A stretch of DNA of 64,000 nucleotides. It comes from Daucus carota subsp. sativus (Eukaryota; Streptophyta; Magnoliopsida; Apiales; Apiaceae). The stretch covers positions 24,974,527 to 25,038,526 of the forward strand of contig NC_030384.2 in NCBI RefSeq assembly GCF_001625215.2. Direction: 5' to 3'. Shown piece by piece: positions 1 through 11,900 of the stretch. Numbering within the stretch: position 1 is the first letter of the stretch; every line of letters starts with the position of its first letter. The notes under the pieces were generated by a model. That model saw only the letters and a program-made list of their open reading frames with translations. It did no database searches and was not told where the DNA came from. A program made the position numbers and the translations under genes.

Positions 1-639
1 CCCATACCTAAAAAAATGACTTAATGGCTCTTTATTTCAGACCACTTAATTAGCCCAATATTAGAATAAACATAATAAATATAATTGTCTTTAATTTGTA
101 TGCCCACATATTATTATTAGATTATTAAATATAATCTAACATTTCATACAAGATGGACGGACCTTAAGTGCTGAGCCGGAACTGAAAACAGGATCGTTTC
201 ATTTCTCCCGCAACAATAAAAGCGGCGAGAGAAGAAGAGAAGTTGGCAAAGCTTGTCGGGGTCAACATAACATTAATGAGAAGTTGGCGCAAGCCTTGTC
301 AAGACAATTTTATTTATTTTCTTTCTGTTTTATTACAATAATATTTTAATTACTTTCACTCCATCTCAAACAGGAAACTATAACTAAAAAAGTTACTTTG
401 CTAGATACTAGAAAAGAGCACCTTTGGTCTGCAAAATGGACGGAGAAAAAAAAAGACACTTGCTCTTTGTGATTGGACTTGCAATATAGTAGTGTGTATT
501 CTAAAACGTATTTATAATTTAACGAGTAAAGTGCATTTTGTAAATTTGCACTTTACGCGAGACACCACTTACACTACTGCACTTCTAAAATCATCACATG
601 CAATACCACACTTAATAATATGCAATTTCGTCAAATAAT
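1..639. other. Gene-free AT-rich stretch
   Basis: No reading frame with recognisable content is seen on either strand. The one local structure is a short perfect inverted repeat at 526-535 and 547-556 (arms GTAAAGTGCA / TGCACTTTAC, 11-base spacer). It is too short to assign to an element. Confidence 0.5.
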
Positions 640-1900
640 TATATTAGTTGTATGTAATATTTATCATTAAGATAAGAGTTAATTAGGATTGGAGAGAGGC
701 TTGTTGATGGAGGAATTTTTTTAATCAACAAAGATAAGATTCGTGGATGTAATCAAGATTTATGATCGTGTATTTAGGGGTGGCTTAGATCAAAAGGATA
801 TTTGGTTACTCTCGTCCTCTTAACTCTCGATATCATTTTAATATGCATACGTATCTTGTATTTATAGGCATCAAGTGGTACATAGTTCTAAGAGTTTAGG
901 ACTTCTAATTTGAGTAGAAGTAGGTCTCTTAGAGATCAGACCACAACCATGGCAGTGGCTTGTCTACTAGTCTTCAAAGATCTTTAGGAGTCTTCTGTCA
1001 AGACGGTTCTAACATGCTCGGAAGGAGAGTTCTCCTCTGCTAGGGAGTAATCCTGAGACCAACTACTTGGCTCCTAATCCAAATACATCACGAATTCAGC
1101 ATTATCCCTATAAGAGGTAAAACTAACCGCTACTTTTCATATCATGGAGGGAGGCGTCCTGTACAGCCGTGACCATCCTTAGGATGTAAGGACAGACCTT
1201 TAGTCCGACTTAAGACAAGTCACTAGTGTGCATGGTTGTAAGATCTTCCCCTAAACAATCAGCATATACGATCATCGCAATCCCCCAATGAGGCACCCAT
1301 CAGAATACGGGATCCAGATATGCGATTGTTCTTCATACCATCCCGGAGGGCCTTTAATAAGAATCGTGATCACTTCGAGCCCCGGCACGATGACAACCCA
1401 ACAGAATACAAGATTGAGGATTGTAGATCATGCCTAGTGGACTTCGGGTGCCTAGGTCTTCATATCCCCCGTAGGGGTGATCTTCGTATGCATTGAAAGG
1501 GTAGCTAGTTTTCATGTCCTTCGAAGGTGTTGCCTTCAACATCCTCGGATTGTTGCTTTTTTGACAATACACCTTCTTCATAGAAAAAGTCTTCTTCACA
1601 AAATACATCATTTCATCTGAACCAGGCCCCTAAGGATGTGTCCAATATCTCAAACATGGAGTCACCTTTTTGTCTAACTATCTGTCAATCAACACATTAT
1701 TCGCAGGCCGCGTCCTTACTTCATGTCTAAAAAGGCGCGTCGTATCATCACGCGTAGGGGAATTGACCCAAACAATACTTATCCCATCCAGCCGTGTACA
1801 TACTCGGCCCAATATTGGTTTAGCTAAATTTGATACAACAACATTAGATAAATATAACGAATGAGAAGAAGATCTTAGTGATTTAGGGATCCACTAGAAT
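640..1900. other. Possible degraded LTR-type sequence
   Basis: This block is less AT-rich than its surroundings and codes for nothing recognisable. It has a TATA-like site in TATTTATAGGC near 859 and many short repeats of the AGGTCTCTTAGAG kind, as in long U3 regions of plant LTR retrotransposons. I found no paired LTR, primer-binding site or coding domain, so the call is only a suggestion. Confidence 0.25.
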
Positions 1901-3349
1901 ATTGTTGGAGTGGGTTTTTTCTCACATTTCTTATAGTTTAGTTTAAGACTCTAAATAGCTAAGTTATTGGAGTTGCTCTTATATCACCAGATCGAATAAC
2001 ATTTTCAAGCATTACTCTAGGACACCTCTTCTCTTACCCTATCTTATATTTTATAATAAATTAATATACACACTCTTTCTTTTCCGACTTTATAGTGTGT
2101 TTTAATGATAAAAAACTTTAATAGTAAAATATTATATATATTGGTTGTTGAACTTGAACTAATTACATATGTACTAAATTACTGGACATAATTTATTATA
2201 TTATATTTAAGACTCTGGTTAATTAGGAGATTATTGGATTGGCCGTTGGTGGTAAACAACACAAAGAAGGGTGTTTTTATGTTTTCTAAAACCAACGAAT
2301 ATAACTTGCAGATGAGTTCCGATTCTTGACACATAATCTTAAGTATTTTATTGATTATGTAGCATTTACATTAGGTTTTGAAAATAAATTATATTACTAG
2401 CTAGAAGTTTAATTCCAAAAATAAATATCAGAAATAATATTATCAGCTATATTTTTTTGAAGAAATAATATCTATTAAATATATTTAACTCGCCTAATTC
2501 CATGTGTGAGAAATAAAATGTTCTCTTGAAAAATAAAGAGAGCAAGACTAGTTATTAAATGTCATTATAGTGGTTCCACACTGAGATAAGTAAATTGATA
2601 TTTAGCTCAAAAAGAAACGAAACAAAGAGGCCATTTGGGTTAACTTAAAAGAACTGACTTCTTGCTTATAATAAAGAAGTGGAGTAAAAGTGAAAAGTAA
2701 ATAAGTTAATAAAGTGTTTAGAAAAGAAGCAGAAGCAGAAGCTGTGAGAGAGAAGTTGGTATTCTCAACTTCTTAAAAATATTTTTACTTCTTTACACAA
2801 ACGAATGAAAAAAACAAAAAATCGGAAGAAATTTTTGCTTCTGAAAAACAAACACCACCAAAATCTTTACAAAATTGTAGTTTACTCTGTTGATGAATAT
2901 ATGTTGAGACAAGAAAACAAAAACAAATTGACCATATGGGGAAACCTACGTAAAGAATGGGATAGTAATTAATCAGCAAACGAGAGGATCTTTCTTCTAC
3001 TTTTCCAAAAAGACAGGTTTTTACTCCTTTTCGTAGAATATTCTGACAATATAATAGAAAAATAATAGAAAAGAAAAAAAAGCAGTCACTAAACTTGACA
3101 AACGTAGACCTAAACGAATTGTTTTTGTAGTAAGAAACATTTAATTTAAGTGGTGCTCGGCATATGCTTCTCGGAGAGGATACTTAAAAAGTTGTTCTTA
3201 TTTTGCTCGACAAGTCCAAGTATAGTTTGTTACACTTACCGAAAGTTTAATTTCATGGACCGTGTTCCGCGTTGACGTGACAACCATTAGGTCTCGGACA
3301 AAGTTTATTAAATTCGGACCAACAAGATTTCCACTCATCAGACGTTTCC
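1901..3349. other. Gene-free upstream region of the HIPP gene
   Basis: AT-rich sequence without a convincing coding region. Around 2630-2870 there is a run of AGAAGCAGAAGC and ACTTCTT motifs resembling a decayed MITE, but no clean terminal inverted repeats could be matched. Confidence 0.4.
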
Positions 3350-3350
3350 T

Positions 3351-3357
3351 ATAAATG
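3351..3357 (+). promoter_or_regulatory. TATA box of the HIPP gene
   Basis: TATAAAT lies 113-119 bases upstream of the proposed start codon at 3470. It is followed by a CA-rich leader, which is typical plant core-promoter spacing. Confidence 0.55.
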
Positions 3358-3469
3358 GAATTTCATTCAATCATTAATCTCACTCATTCAATCTCTCACA
3401 ACAAACAAACAAGTGCACAAATTAAACAGAGGCAGCTGCTCCTCCGCAATTCCAACAAAAACCAACAAC

Positions 3470-4748
3470 ATGACACTGGTACGTGCACTTTCTTATCACA
3501 CATATCTATGTTGTTTGTGATTTTACTAGGGTTGTGTTGTTTCAAATATATATATTGTTAGGGTTGGGCTAACATGTGCAAGGGCACATGTTAAAATCAT
3601 TTATTCTATCAAGTTTTGTGTGAATAATGTACTAATACAGTAGATAATGCATTAATAACTAAAAAATAGAATTCATATATTCACATTTATTAAGTAAATT
3701 TGATATTTTATTTATAATTTATATAATTATATTATAATTATTTAAATTTTTTAATAATATTAAAATCATAAATTTATTATTAAATATTAAATTTGCTTAT
3801 TTTAGTTAAAATTAGTATGCACGCAGTTACTATTTGTGTGATGAAATCAATTAAAAGTTGTCATATAATATTTGACAAAAAAAATTATTCTATTTTCTTA
3901 ACGTATTTTCTGATATAAAAAATAATATTTTATTATAAATATTAAATTTTGGAAGATAAATCAAAAGTAAATATATACTAGTTAGTATTTGATAAGATTT
4001 TGAATAGTATTATATACATACACATGCAATCTTGTAAATTAAAGAGTATTTAGTTATATTAATTATTCTTTTTAGTCCATTATATAGGTTGTTGCGTTTT
4101 TATACTAATAATTTTGGATGCTTTGACCATTTGACAAATTTTAATATTTTTGTAATTTTTTTTAAATAAAATATAACATAAATATTTTCATTCATAAAAA
4201 AGCAATAAATGATAAAAATATCAATTTTAAATATGTAATCAAACCTTCTAAAAATACCGTAAAAAGTCAACTGACTTATGTAAATGACATGAGAGTATGA
4301 TTTATTTGTGCATTGTGCATAGGCTAGCCATATTCCGTTCTAATCATGTTCTAATCTGTGTGTTTGAAAAATTGTTTGATTGCAGCAAAAGGTGGTGATC
4401 AGGGTGTCAATGGTGGACCAAAACAAGTCTCGCACCAAAGCCATGAAGATCGCTGCTACTGCTTTCGGGGTGCAGTCAGTAGCATTGAGCGGGGACGCAA
4501 AGGATCAAATCGAGGTGACCGGGGAAGGAATAGACACAGTCGAGCTCGCCAAATTACTGAGGAAGAAAATAGGAAGTGGAGATTTGATCAGCGTTGGACC
4601 GGCCGAAGCCGAAGTTAACACGGATGAGAAAAAAGACGAAGGCGGTGTGGTTCCGTTGGTGTGGGGATCACAGCCATATTATTCTAATTTCTATCCTGTG
4701 GTTTATGCTCATGATCACCATCACTCCCCTTCTTGCACTCTCATGTGA
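3470..4748 (+). CDS. Heavy-metal-associated isoprenylated plant protein (HIPP), degenerate metal site
   Basis: Two coding exons are proposed: 3470-3478 (only ATG ACA CTG) and 4386-4748, separated by a 907-base intron with donor GTACGT and acceptor TTGCAG. The join is in phase and gives 123 residues. Residues about 4-68 form a ferredoxin-like HMA domain (KVVIRVSM, then KAMKIAATAFGVQSVAL and VTGEGIDTVELAKLLRKK). The usual MxCxxC metal-binding loop is replaced by MVDQNKSRTKAM, with no cysteine, so classical soft-metal binding is unlikely. The protein ends in CTLM, a CaaX box expected to be prenylated, which would place it at a membrane. A His-rich stretch HDHHH precedes the CaaX box. HMA plus CaaX defines the plant HIPP family; the exact member is not assigned. 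Its partner and metal are unknown. Confidence 0.85.
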
Positions 4749-6661
4749 GATACGCAAGGATAGTCCGGTAAGCATAGTACTGCGGATGCGGGGTATGGGT
4801 ACGGAAATGCGCGGTACGAAAACAGGGGAATTTGATAAATTTTAGAAAACGTGGATATATTCAGATCTGAAGAAATTCGACAAATATTAATATATTAAAA
4901 ATATATATTGTGCATGTAATTCGGAATTATATTTGTATTTAATTCAAATAATTAAATAAATAAATTTAACATTCTTAACAATTTGTAATACAGTTATTTA
5001 ATAACACAATTATTATATTTTATTCAAAAGAAAAAACACACAATTATTATATTATAAGATAGTTAAATAATAATGTATTCGACTAATTACAGAATTAATT
5101 GTCAACAAGAATTTCTAGGCACCCAAAAATTCTCAAGAATCAGGGCGGAGCCAAGAATTCCTGCTGCTTCTGGGAGCCGGACGATTCACCATCCAAATTA
5201 CTGCCCATGACAAGAAGAATTGCACGTTTGCTAAGCTATAAACTATACACAATTTCTGTAATCGATCTTTGTTTCTTGTTAATACTTATTTACATCAGCG
5301 TGCATGCTTTTTCATCTGTTTATGCTTTTGTTGCCAATTACACTATTAGTATATCATTCACTTGTCTCGGTCACCTAACATTTCAAGTATAATCCAAATT
5401 TGAATCAAAGAATTGATTATGAAGAATTATTGAATTATATATCTGGACCGTAAATTCAAAGATACAAAGATCATTCTTGTTACTCGTATCCCTCAAAATC
5501 AGCTGGTAAGGGATCGCAAAACTGGTCATGTATTCGAGTTTTGCCGAGACATCTTGCACTATAGACCCGACCTGTTTTTACACTTAGAAAGCAAGCTAAC
5601 GAGATGGCGCATGTCCCTTAAGAGCTAAATAGCTACTACAAATTATTCTTGTCTCCTCCATTGTCCGTATGGGAGAACATTGTTTCTGAGTATTGAATTA
5701 ATGGAATTTTTCTTGGTTTCAAAAAAAAAAAGCGTTTGATTATTAAAAAATGTAATATATACACAACTTTTTAAATTTGACAAATCGAGTCTGAAAATTT
5801 TTGAGACGAGTTCGTTACCCCGCATTTAATTTGACTGGAGTTATATTTTAAGATATACTACTTTCTTGTATTTGGACTTGAGTTCAAATCCGAACCGATC
5901 TTTTAAAACCCGAGCTTTCTTTGATATAAGTGAGTTACAGAATGGTATTTTTATGTGTCAAACCCACATGGGTCCATTAACCCTTATCGAACTTAGGTTT
6001 AGATTTCATAGATAAGTACCGATTTCATTATTACATTGTTATAAATTATAAAATTATTTGGTTAACCTTATTTTTTGGAAATAATGATTTATCTCTGGAC
6101 AAAAATATTAAATCATTCATGTTTATGGAATAAAGCCGTATTTTTTGTTAAATAACGAACAAAAAAGACCTCCTTAATATATGTATCTAAAATAATATTT
6201 ACAAATATATGTATCGAAAAAATCAACCTTCACAATTGAAAAGAGAAAATACCTCCCGAACACGCCTATACATCTATTCAATTAAATAGGTAGTATAGTG
6301 GAGTATCCAAACTACTAACGCTAATTATTTTAAATAACAAAACTATCTTACTCTTTCGAGTAGTCAAACTACTACCGATAACTATTTTAACCGATAACTA
6401 TTTTAGATAATAAAATTATCTTACTCTTTACGGCTCAAAATAATAATTGCTTTGATCAATAATAGATCAACCGTTGGATATTTGTACATGCAGATTGCAG
6501 GCTAGGTACAAATTCCAATCCCGACCAGAAATCATAAAAATACGCACTAGACTTGAACCTCTGGCCTCAGTAGTTCTTTATAATTCCCAAATTTAACGAA
6601 AGTGCATGTATATCAGTAGTTCCTCATAATCCGAACATTGAATTGAAGTAGATGTATATCA
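4749..6661. other. Gene-free intergenic region
   Basis: No supported gene. A short GC-rich island at 5140-5205 begins GGGCGGAGCCAAG, resembling the termini of hAT-type elements elsewhere in the window (see 28534), but its other end was not found. Confidence 0.4.
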
Positions 6662-6856
6662 TCAGAGAAAAGATGGACGAGAATTAACAGGGAAGTATGA
6701 AAGTGGGATCGGAGCTTTGCTTCCACTTGATTTGTTTTTCGACCTGTGGTTGGATGATGAACAAGGCTCCTGCGCCTCTTTCGCATTTTCTTTATCGTTC
6801 ACTCGCGCAGATGAAGACGGCTGGAAACAACTCAACATACCTGAGAAATACCCCAT
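6662..6856 (-). CDS. Small plant protein with C-terminal SYFPVNS motif
   Basis: A single-exon frame of 64 codons starting MGYFSGMLSCF and ending SYFPVNSRPSFL. The middle (about residues 14-45) is Ser/Lys/Asn-rich and probably disordered. I recall small uncharacterised plant proteins ending in the same pattern (API-x-x-SYFPVNS), which is why this frame is kept and the two overlapping plus-strand frames are treated as shadows. The start at 6856 is chosen over an in-frame ATG eight codons upstream because Met-Gly begins the family-like N terminus. Gly2 and Cys10 could be lipid-modified, but the sequence does not prove it. A hAT-like element begins only 52 bases upstream of this start. No function is known to me. 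Confidence 0.55.
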   Translation of the reverse strand: MGYFSGMLSCFQPSSSARVNDKENAKEAQEPCSSSNHRSKNKSSGSKAPIPLSYFPVNSRPSFL

Positions 6857-6907
6857 ATATATTTTCTGTATATGCAACAAGCTTTATATTATTATGTGTA
6901 TCAAAAA

Positions 6908-7941
6908 CAGTGTTGTAGAAAACGAGAATCGGACTTAATCAGTGAACTCACTGACCAATAATTAATTGGGGATTAAGCGGATGATTAATAGAACAATCGG
7001 ATATTTGATCAGTTCGGCGAATTTAATCGGTGATTAATCGTGATTAATAACCTACTTTTAGAACAGAAATAAAAAGTAAATGGATGGATTAGCTCAAAAA
7101 CAAGCAGTGGAGAAGACAAGGAGAAAGAAAAAGAGCTAGTGCGTTTTGTATATGGTGTGTTTTGTGGTGCATTTCATCTTATCAGTTATCACTCTCTCTT
7201 TTATAGGCATTTGAGAGACCTCTCCTAGAAGAATCTTGGAATTTGCTGGGAAAGTAAAATAGACCCAATCTGAGAAGTAGCTAAGATATTTATAGCATTA
7301 TTGGAGTACTTATATTGAAAGTCAGTCATTATATAAATCCATTTTTAATAACCACAATATATCAAATAAAAGTTTGAATTATATATTTCTAATAATACTG
7401 TCTGTCTTGATCAATGATTATGATCAAAAATCTTACGCCACATGTAGACTAGATATTGATCTCTGTCGTGTTTATTTTAAACACAATTTGACAATTCTAA
7501 ATTTACAATATAAATGACATCTCTAAGAACTTAAAACATCTTGCATGTTTTGAACTAGCTGTGGGCTGTGGCAGCTTACAGAAACTGTAGAGAGGCCTCT
7601 GGTATCCCTGTGCTAGCCAGGGGCGGAACCAAGGGGGGGCTAGCCCCCGCGCCAGCCCCGGCTGAGAAAAAAATAATAAGTATAATTTATTTATTTTTAA
7701 TTTTTTAGTCCGGGGACAAATTTAAAAATGATTATATATATAAAAATAGCCCACTTAACGTGGTGATTTACATCGAGAAGACCATATTTAAATCGATAAT
7801 CAATCGTTATTAATCCATGTTTCATAACTCGTCGAATTAATTAAATCTGTGATTATTTAATTAATCATATGATTAATTTTCGATTAATCCTTATTCAATA
7901 TCTTTACTCATTAAATCTGATTTCCGTCTTTTACAATACTA
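6908..7941. mobile_element. Non-autonomous hAT-like element
   Basis: The left end CAGTGTTGTAGAAAACGAG at 6908 is matched, with mismatches, by the inverted right end around 7941 (complement TAGTATTGTAAAAGACG). Both ends continue inward with GATTAATCG-rich sequence in inverted order. CAGTGTTG termini are typical of plant hAT elements. Flanks ATCAAAAA and CACAAAAG could be a decayed 8-base target duplication. The interior has no transposase frame. A GC-rich patch near 7617 (GGGGCGGAACC) may be part of another insertion. Confidence 0.5.
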
Positions 7942-8980
7942 CACAAAAGAGACCGGGTTTTATTAGAAAACATGAAACTGGGATGGGAGCTGGACGCTTG
8001 CTGATGAAGAATGTTCCCCGTTGGTATTTTTCTTTGTCGCTAACGCTTAAAAAACTCAGTCCTATCTTCTTTTGTATTTTACCTTCTTTTTATCCGATCT
8101 CACCAAATAACTCTATAGTGACGGTGAAATAAAGTCAATATATTTGATCAAGCACCTCAACGTGTTTTTCTATTCTTTTTCAATCGCACAAGTACTTTTC
8201 CCAATCTTAAACAAATAATTATCCTAAAATAATAAAATTATACATCAGCAACAGTTACTTTGCAAGAAAACCTAGAACAGTTCCTAAATTATTAGTGCTG
8301 AAGATTTTGAAAATTTAACAATCAATTCATTATATCAAAACCCAACACAAAGAAAATATTAGAACTTATGTCAATTTTAATATTACTTGGTGAAGCATGC
8401 CTATTGTAATATTTTTTTTTAATGTGGAAAATATAACATGAGAAACCAACCACATTTTAACACAAGATGGCACATCAAAATATCTGACTTCTTACCTATA
8501 TTAATCGTTTATTAACCTAAAAAGAGCAATAAAATTGATTCTTAACAAGTTCAAATTTAACCACTTTCTTCCACCGATGCACTCTATACAACAAAATCCA
8601 GCAGGATAATTACTCGTACTACTAAATAAGCCAACAAAAAAAAAAAAATTAAAGAAATTCCTGCTTGTACAGATAACTTAACTGCTCACTGCAATAATAA
8701 TATCATCGATTCTACCACCTTCAGATTGGAGCCTGAGTAGAGTTAATTTCTGCAAGTTTTAGCTCTGGAATAGTCTTGCAGTTCTCATTCATTTCAGCAC
8801 GGCAATGTGTTTGTACAAGGATACGTTGCGCTACACTATACTTCCACCTACACTGTACAGACACATAATTACTCTTCGAACTTATTGCAAACTTAACAAT
8901 GTAACAAAGCATAGAATGATAGAACTACATTGAATGCTTGAACATCTTGTTACCTAAGATACTTGAATATGTCAAACACA
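7942..8980. other. Intergenic region downstream of the cohesin gene
   Basis: AT-rich, no supported gene. The part next to 8981 probably contains the 3' untranslated region of the minus-strand cohesin gene. The minus-strand frame at 8721-8912 shows no recognisable protein. Confidence 0.4.
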
Positions 8981-11900
8981 TTAGCTTAAAGACTGATCCT
9001 TTGCCAGTTTAGGCATTAGCTTCAAAGTAATTTCACCATAAGGCTCTTCTTGTTGCAAATCGACCAGTCCACAGTTCTTCAAAACCTAGAAGAAATGTGT
9101 AGATATTGTACACACATCAGTATCTACTGGGTAACTTATATATAAATGGGCTTGCTTATTAGTTATTTCATAATGGGTTTTAAAGCTCTGATTAGGTGCC
9201 GAATGCTGGCAATTTAATATATAGTCTTACCAGTGTCTCAAAAACCATTCGAGCAGATATTTTTCTTCTCTTCCCTTCCAAGATCTTGTTTAAACTAAGA
9301 TCTTCAGATTGTCTCTCAGATATAGGTGTGACCGATAATTTGCTTTTTAAGAATTTAGCCACAGCTCTGCATATATTAATTTATAAACAGTACCTATTAA
9401 AACGCAGGATTCTGACAAAACAAAAATGGTATGGAAAAAGAAAAAGAAAATCAAACAAATAGATTCTTCGAGAGTAACCTTGATCTCACAGATAACATGT
9501 CAACTTCTGATGCTCCTGATCGCTGTCTTGTGAAGTAGTCTGGAGTTCCCTGTGTTCCTATATAAGCACATGTAAGTAATAATTAGGCATCACAGATGTA
9601 CAGTAAGAAAAATTCTTTACTCTTGCTAAGGTGATATCACCTTCACTACTTTACGGGACGTCGAGGGTTCAATGTATACACACACACAAACACAAGAATT
9701 CTTAATTAGTATGTATAGTTAACATATTAGTCAACCTACCAGCTGGGGTGTGGTCATCTTCTGCCAAAAAGGACAACTCCTGCGTAGAAAGTGTTACAGT
9801 TTAGTAATGATTAAACGAGGGTTACAGTAATAAGAAACCCAAAAGGAACTACTGAATGATAACAAAATATATTTACCCCATCTCTAGAATTCATTAGCTC
9901 AGGAATATCAGAAAGACAAGTGTTCTCGAACCCTGATTGCTCATTCAACATTGTAAGTGGTGTTTCCATGTCCGACCCAAGACGTCCAGTAGATGCTCCC
10001 CGATCTGATACGGTCCCTATGGTTGTTTCCATAGGGTTAGTCCATGCGCTTTCAGGGTCAAATGCAGAAGGGTTATCATCTCTTCCAGTTGGAGAGGACA
10101 TCGATTTGGTGGGAGAAGGCACAATTCTACTTGGTGAATTCATAAGATCATGCAAAATATTGCTTTCGGTGGGTATTTCATTGTTACGGAGGCGTTCAAT
10201 TTCATCAGGAGTATCATGCACAGCACGTGATGATTCTGCAACAGCAGGAGAGCTTTCCTCTACTGAAGCCAGGTAAGGTTTTGATGAAACAAAGTCGTTA
10301 TTAAGAGCATCACGCAGATCATTGCATAACCCTGAAAAGTTTGATACAGATACCTTACAAAAAGCTTCTTCTATTTTTTCTCTATATTCTTTAAAAAACC
10401 TTTAAAAACAAGCTAGCACAAAGTGGAGTAACTAATGAAAAGCAATACACACCAGTATGTATGGGGGCAGAGAATATTCCGTCAAACTTTAACCTATAAC
10501 ATTGCTTCTTTGTCCTCACAATTTTACTACTATCATCCAGTCTCTGTTTCATAACCCTGAAAGATCCATGCCATGTGATATTAATTTATAACAGAGACAT
10601 GGATTGATGAGAGAATATGAAAGTAAAATGTGTAATAATATATTTCAATCTTTTCTTTTGTAAAATACAAATTAGAACTTACTTATTACTTAATACAGTT
10701 ACTTCATCAAAACGCACTCTTCTCCTCTTCGGTCTTCTGTTAGGCTGCTCGGCAGGTGGGGATGATCTAAGTGCCATTTCAGGCGTTACATGCTCATCAA
10801 CTGAAAAGGAGTCATTTTTAAATAGACTATACAGATAAAAGATGACCAATATAAAATGCATAGTAAATGGAATAATTTGAACCCACCAGTGACATTGTGT
10901 GAACCAGAATTAGCAGGTTCTTGTTCTAACGCTGCAGAAATTGGCTCTTCACGTCGTTCAGTTGGGCGAGAACCATCACTTAAATTAAATTCCACATTAG
11001 GTGTATGATTGTCCTGTTCATTCATAACCTCATCCATCACAGCAATGTCTGGTTCCAGTTTGTCATCTTTTGGGTCTATCCAAGATGGAATATCTTCAGG
11101 GTGAGGAAAAGCATCACGCATGACTTCAGTTTCCGGATCAGCATCACGCATGACTTCAATATCCGGCATACTTCTTGTACTTATGTCCTCAAGTCCCGCC
11201 TGATTGCTTGGACCAGGATCTTGGACACCGACACTTGTACTCACAGGTGTACGAAGACGAGTACTGTAATTGCAAATAAATAAGATTATCTTACAGTTGT
11301 GGATGCTGATGAAAAAGGAATAAAAATGGAGTATTGAAAAGCATACTCTTCATGCATTGGCTGGTATCCCGTTTCCGAATTAGAATTTGAAACATCCTGA
11401 TGCATTAAAGAGAGTGTGAGTGAAATCCTTACTCAAACCTTTCCTTTAAGGAGAAAATTCATTGATTAAACTAGATATGAAGTTAAAGTAAACATTTTTA
11501 CCTCATTGAAAGAAACAACTATATAAGGATCTTGTCCAATCGGAATTTGATCTGCAAAATTGAAATGTAATTATCTGAGGCCAAAACATTGCACATTAAA
11601 CAATAGGAAGAAAGAAAGCAACAATAATTTGTTGAGAAGGCATGAAACACTTTAATAAACCACCTTCAATAGTTATCTCTTCTCGGCTCCTTAAATGCTT
11701 GTCATGAAACCTGTAATCAATTTATATTATAGTCAATATCTACTAATTTATTACACACGAGATAATATGGGTAATCGAACTACCTCTCACTGTCAAAGTT
11801 GTCATCTAAATCCATGACATCTAACTGAAAGTTGTCTGGCAAAGTGATGGATTCTAGTGTTGCATGAGTTGCATTTTCAGGTAAATTAACATTTGTCGAA

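Noticed and set aside
1354..1611. Minus-strand frame of 85 codons
   Set aside because: It falls within the possible degraded LTR block; composition is not protein-like and no family is recognised.
5099..5392. Plus-strand frame of 97 codons with a hydrophobic stretch
   Set aside because: AT-rich sequence often gives hydrophobic frames; no promoter, homologue or splice context is visible, and it overlaps a transposon-like GC island.
6697..6938. Two overlapping plus-strand frames of 73 codons
   Set aside because: They overlap the minus-strand SYFPVNS protein and show no recognisable content; the second runs into the hAT-like element.
7617..7660. GC-rich GGGGCGGAACC island as a separate hAT insertion
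   Set aside because: Only one terminus is visible and no target duplication could be matched.
9920..10276. Plus-strand frame of 118 codons
   Set aside because: Antisense of cohesin exon 9, whose minus-strand reading fits the family and the splice phases.
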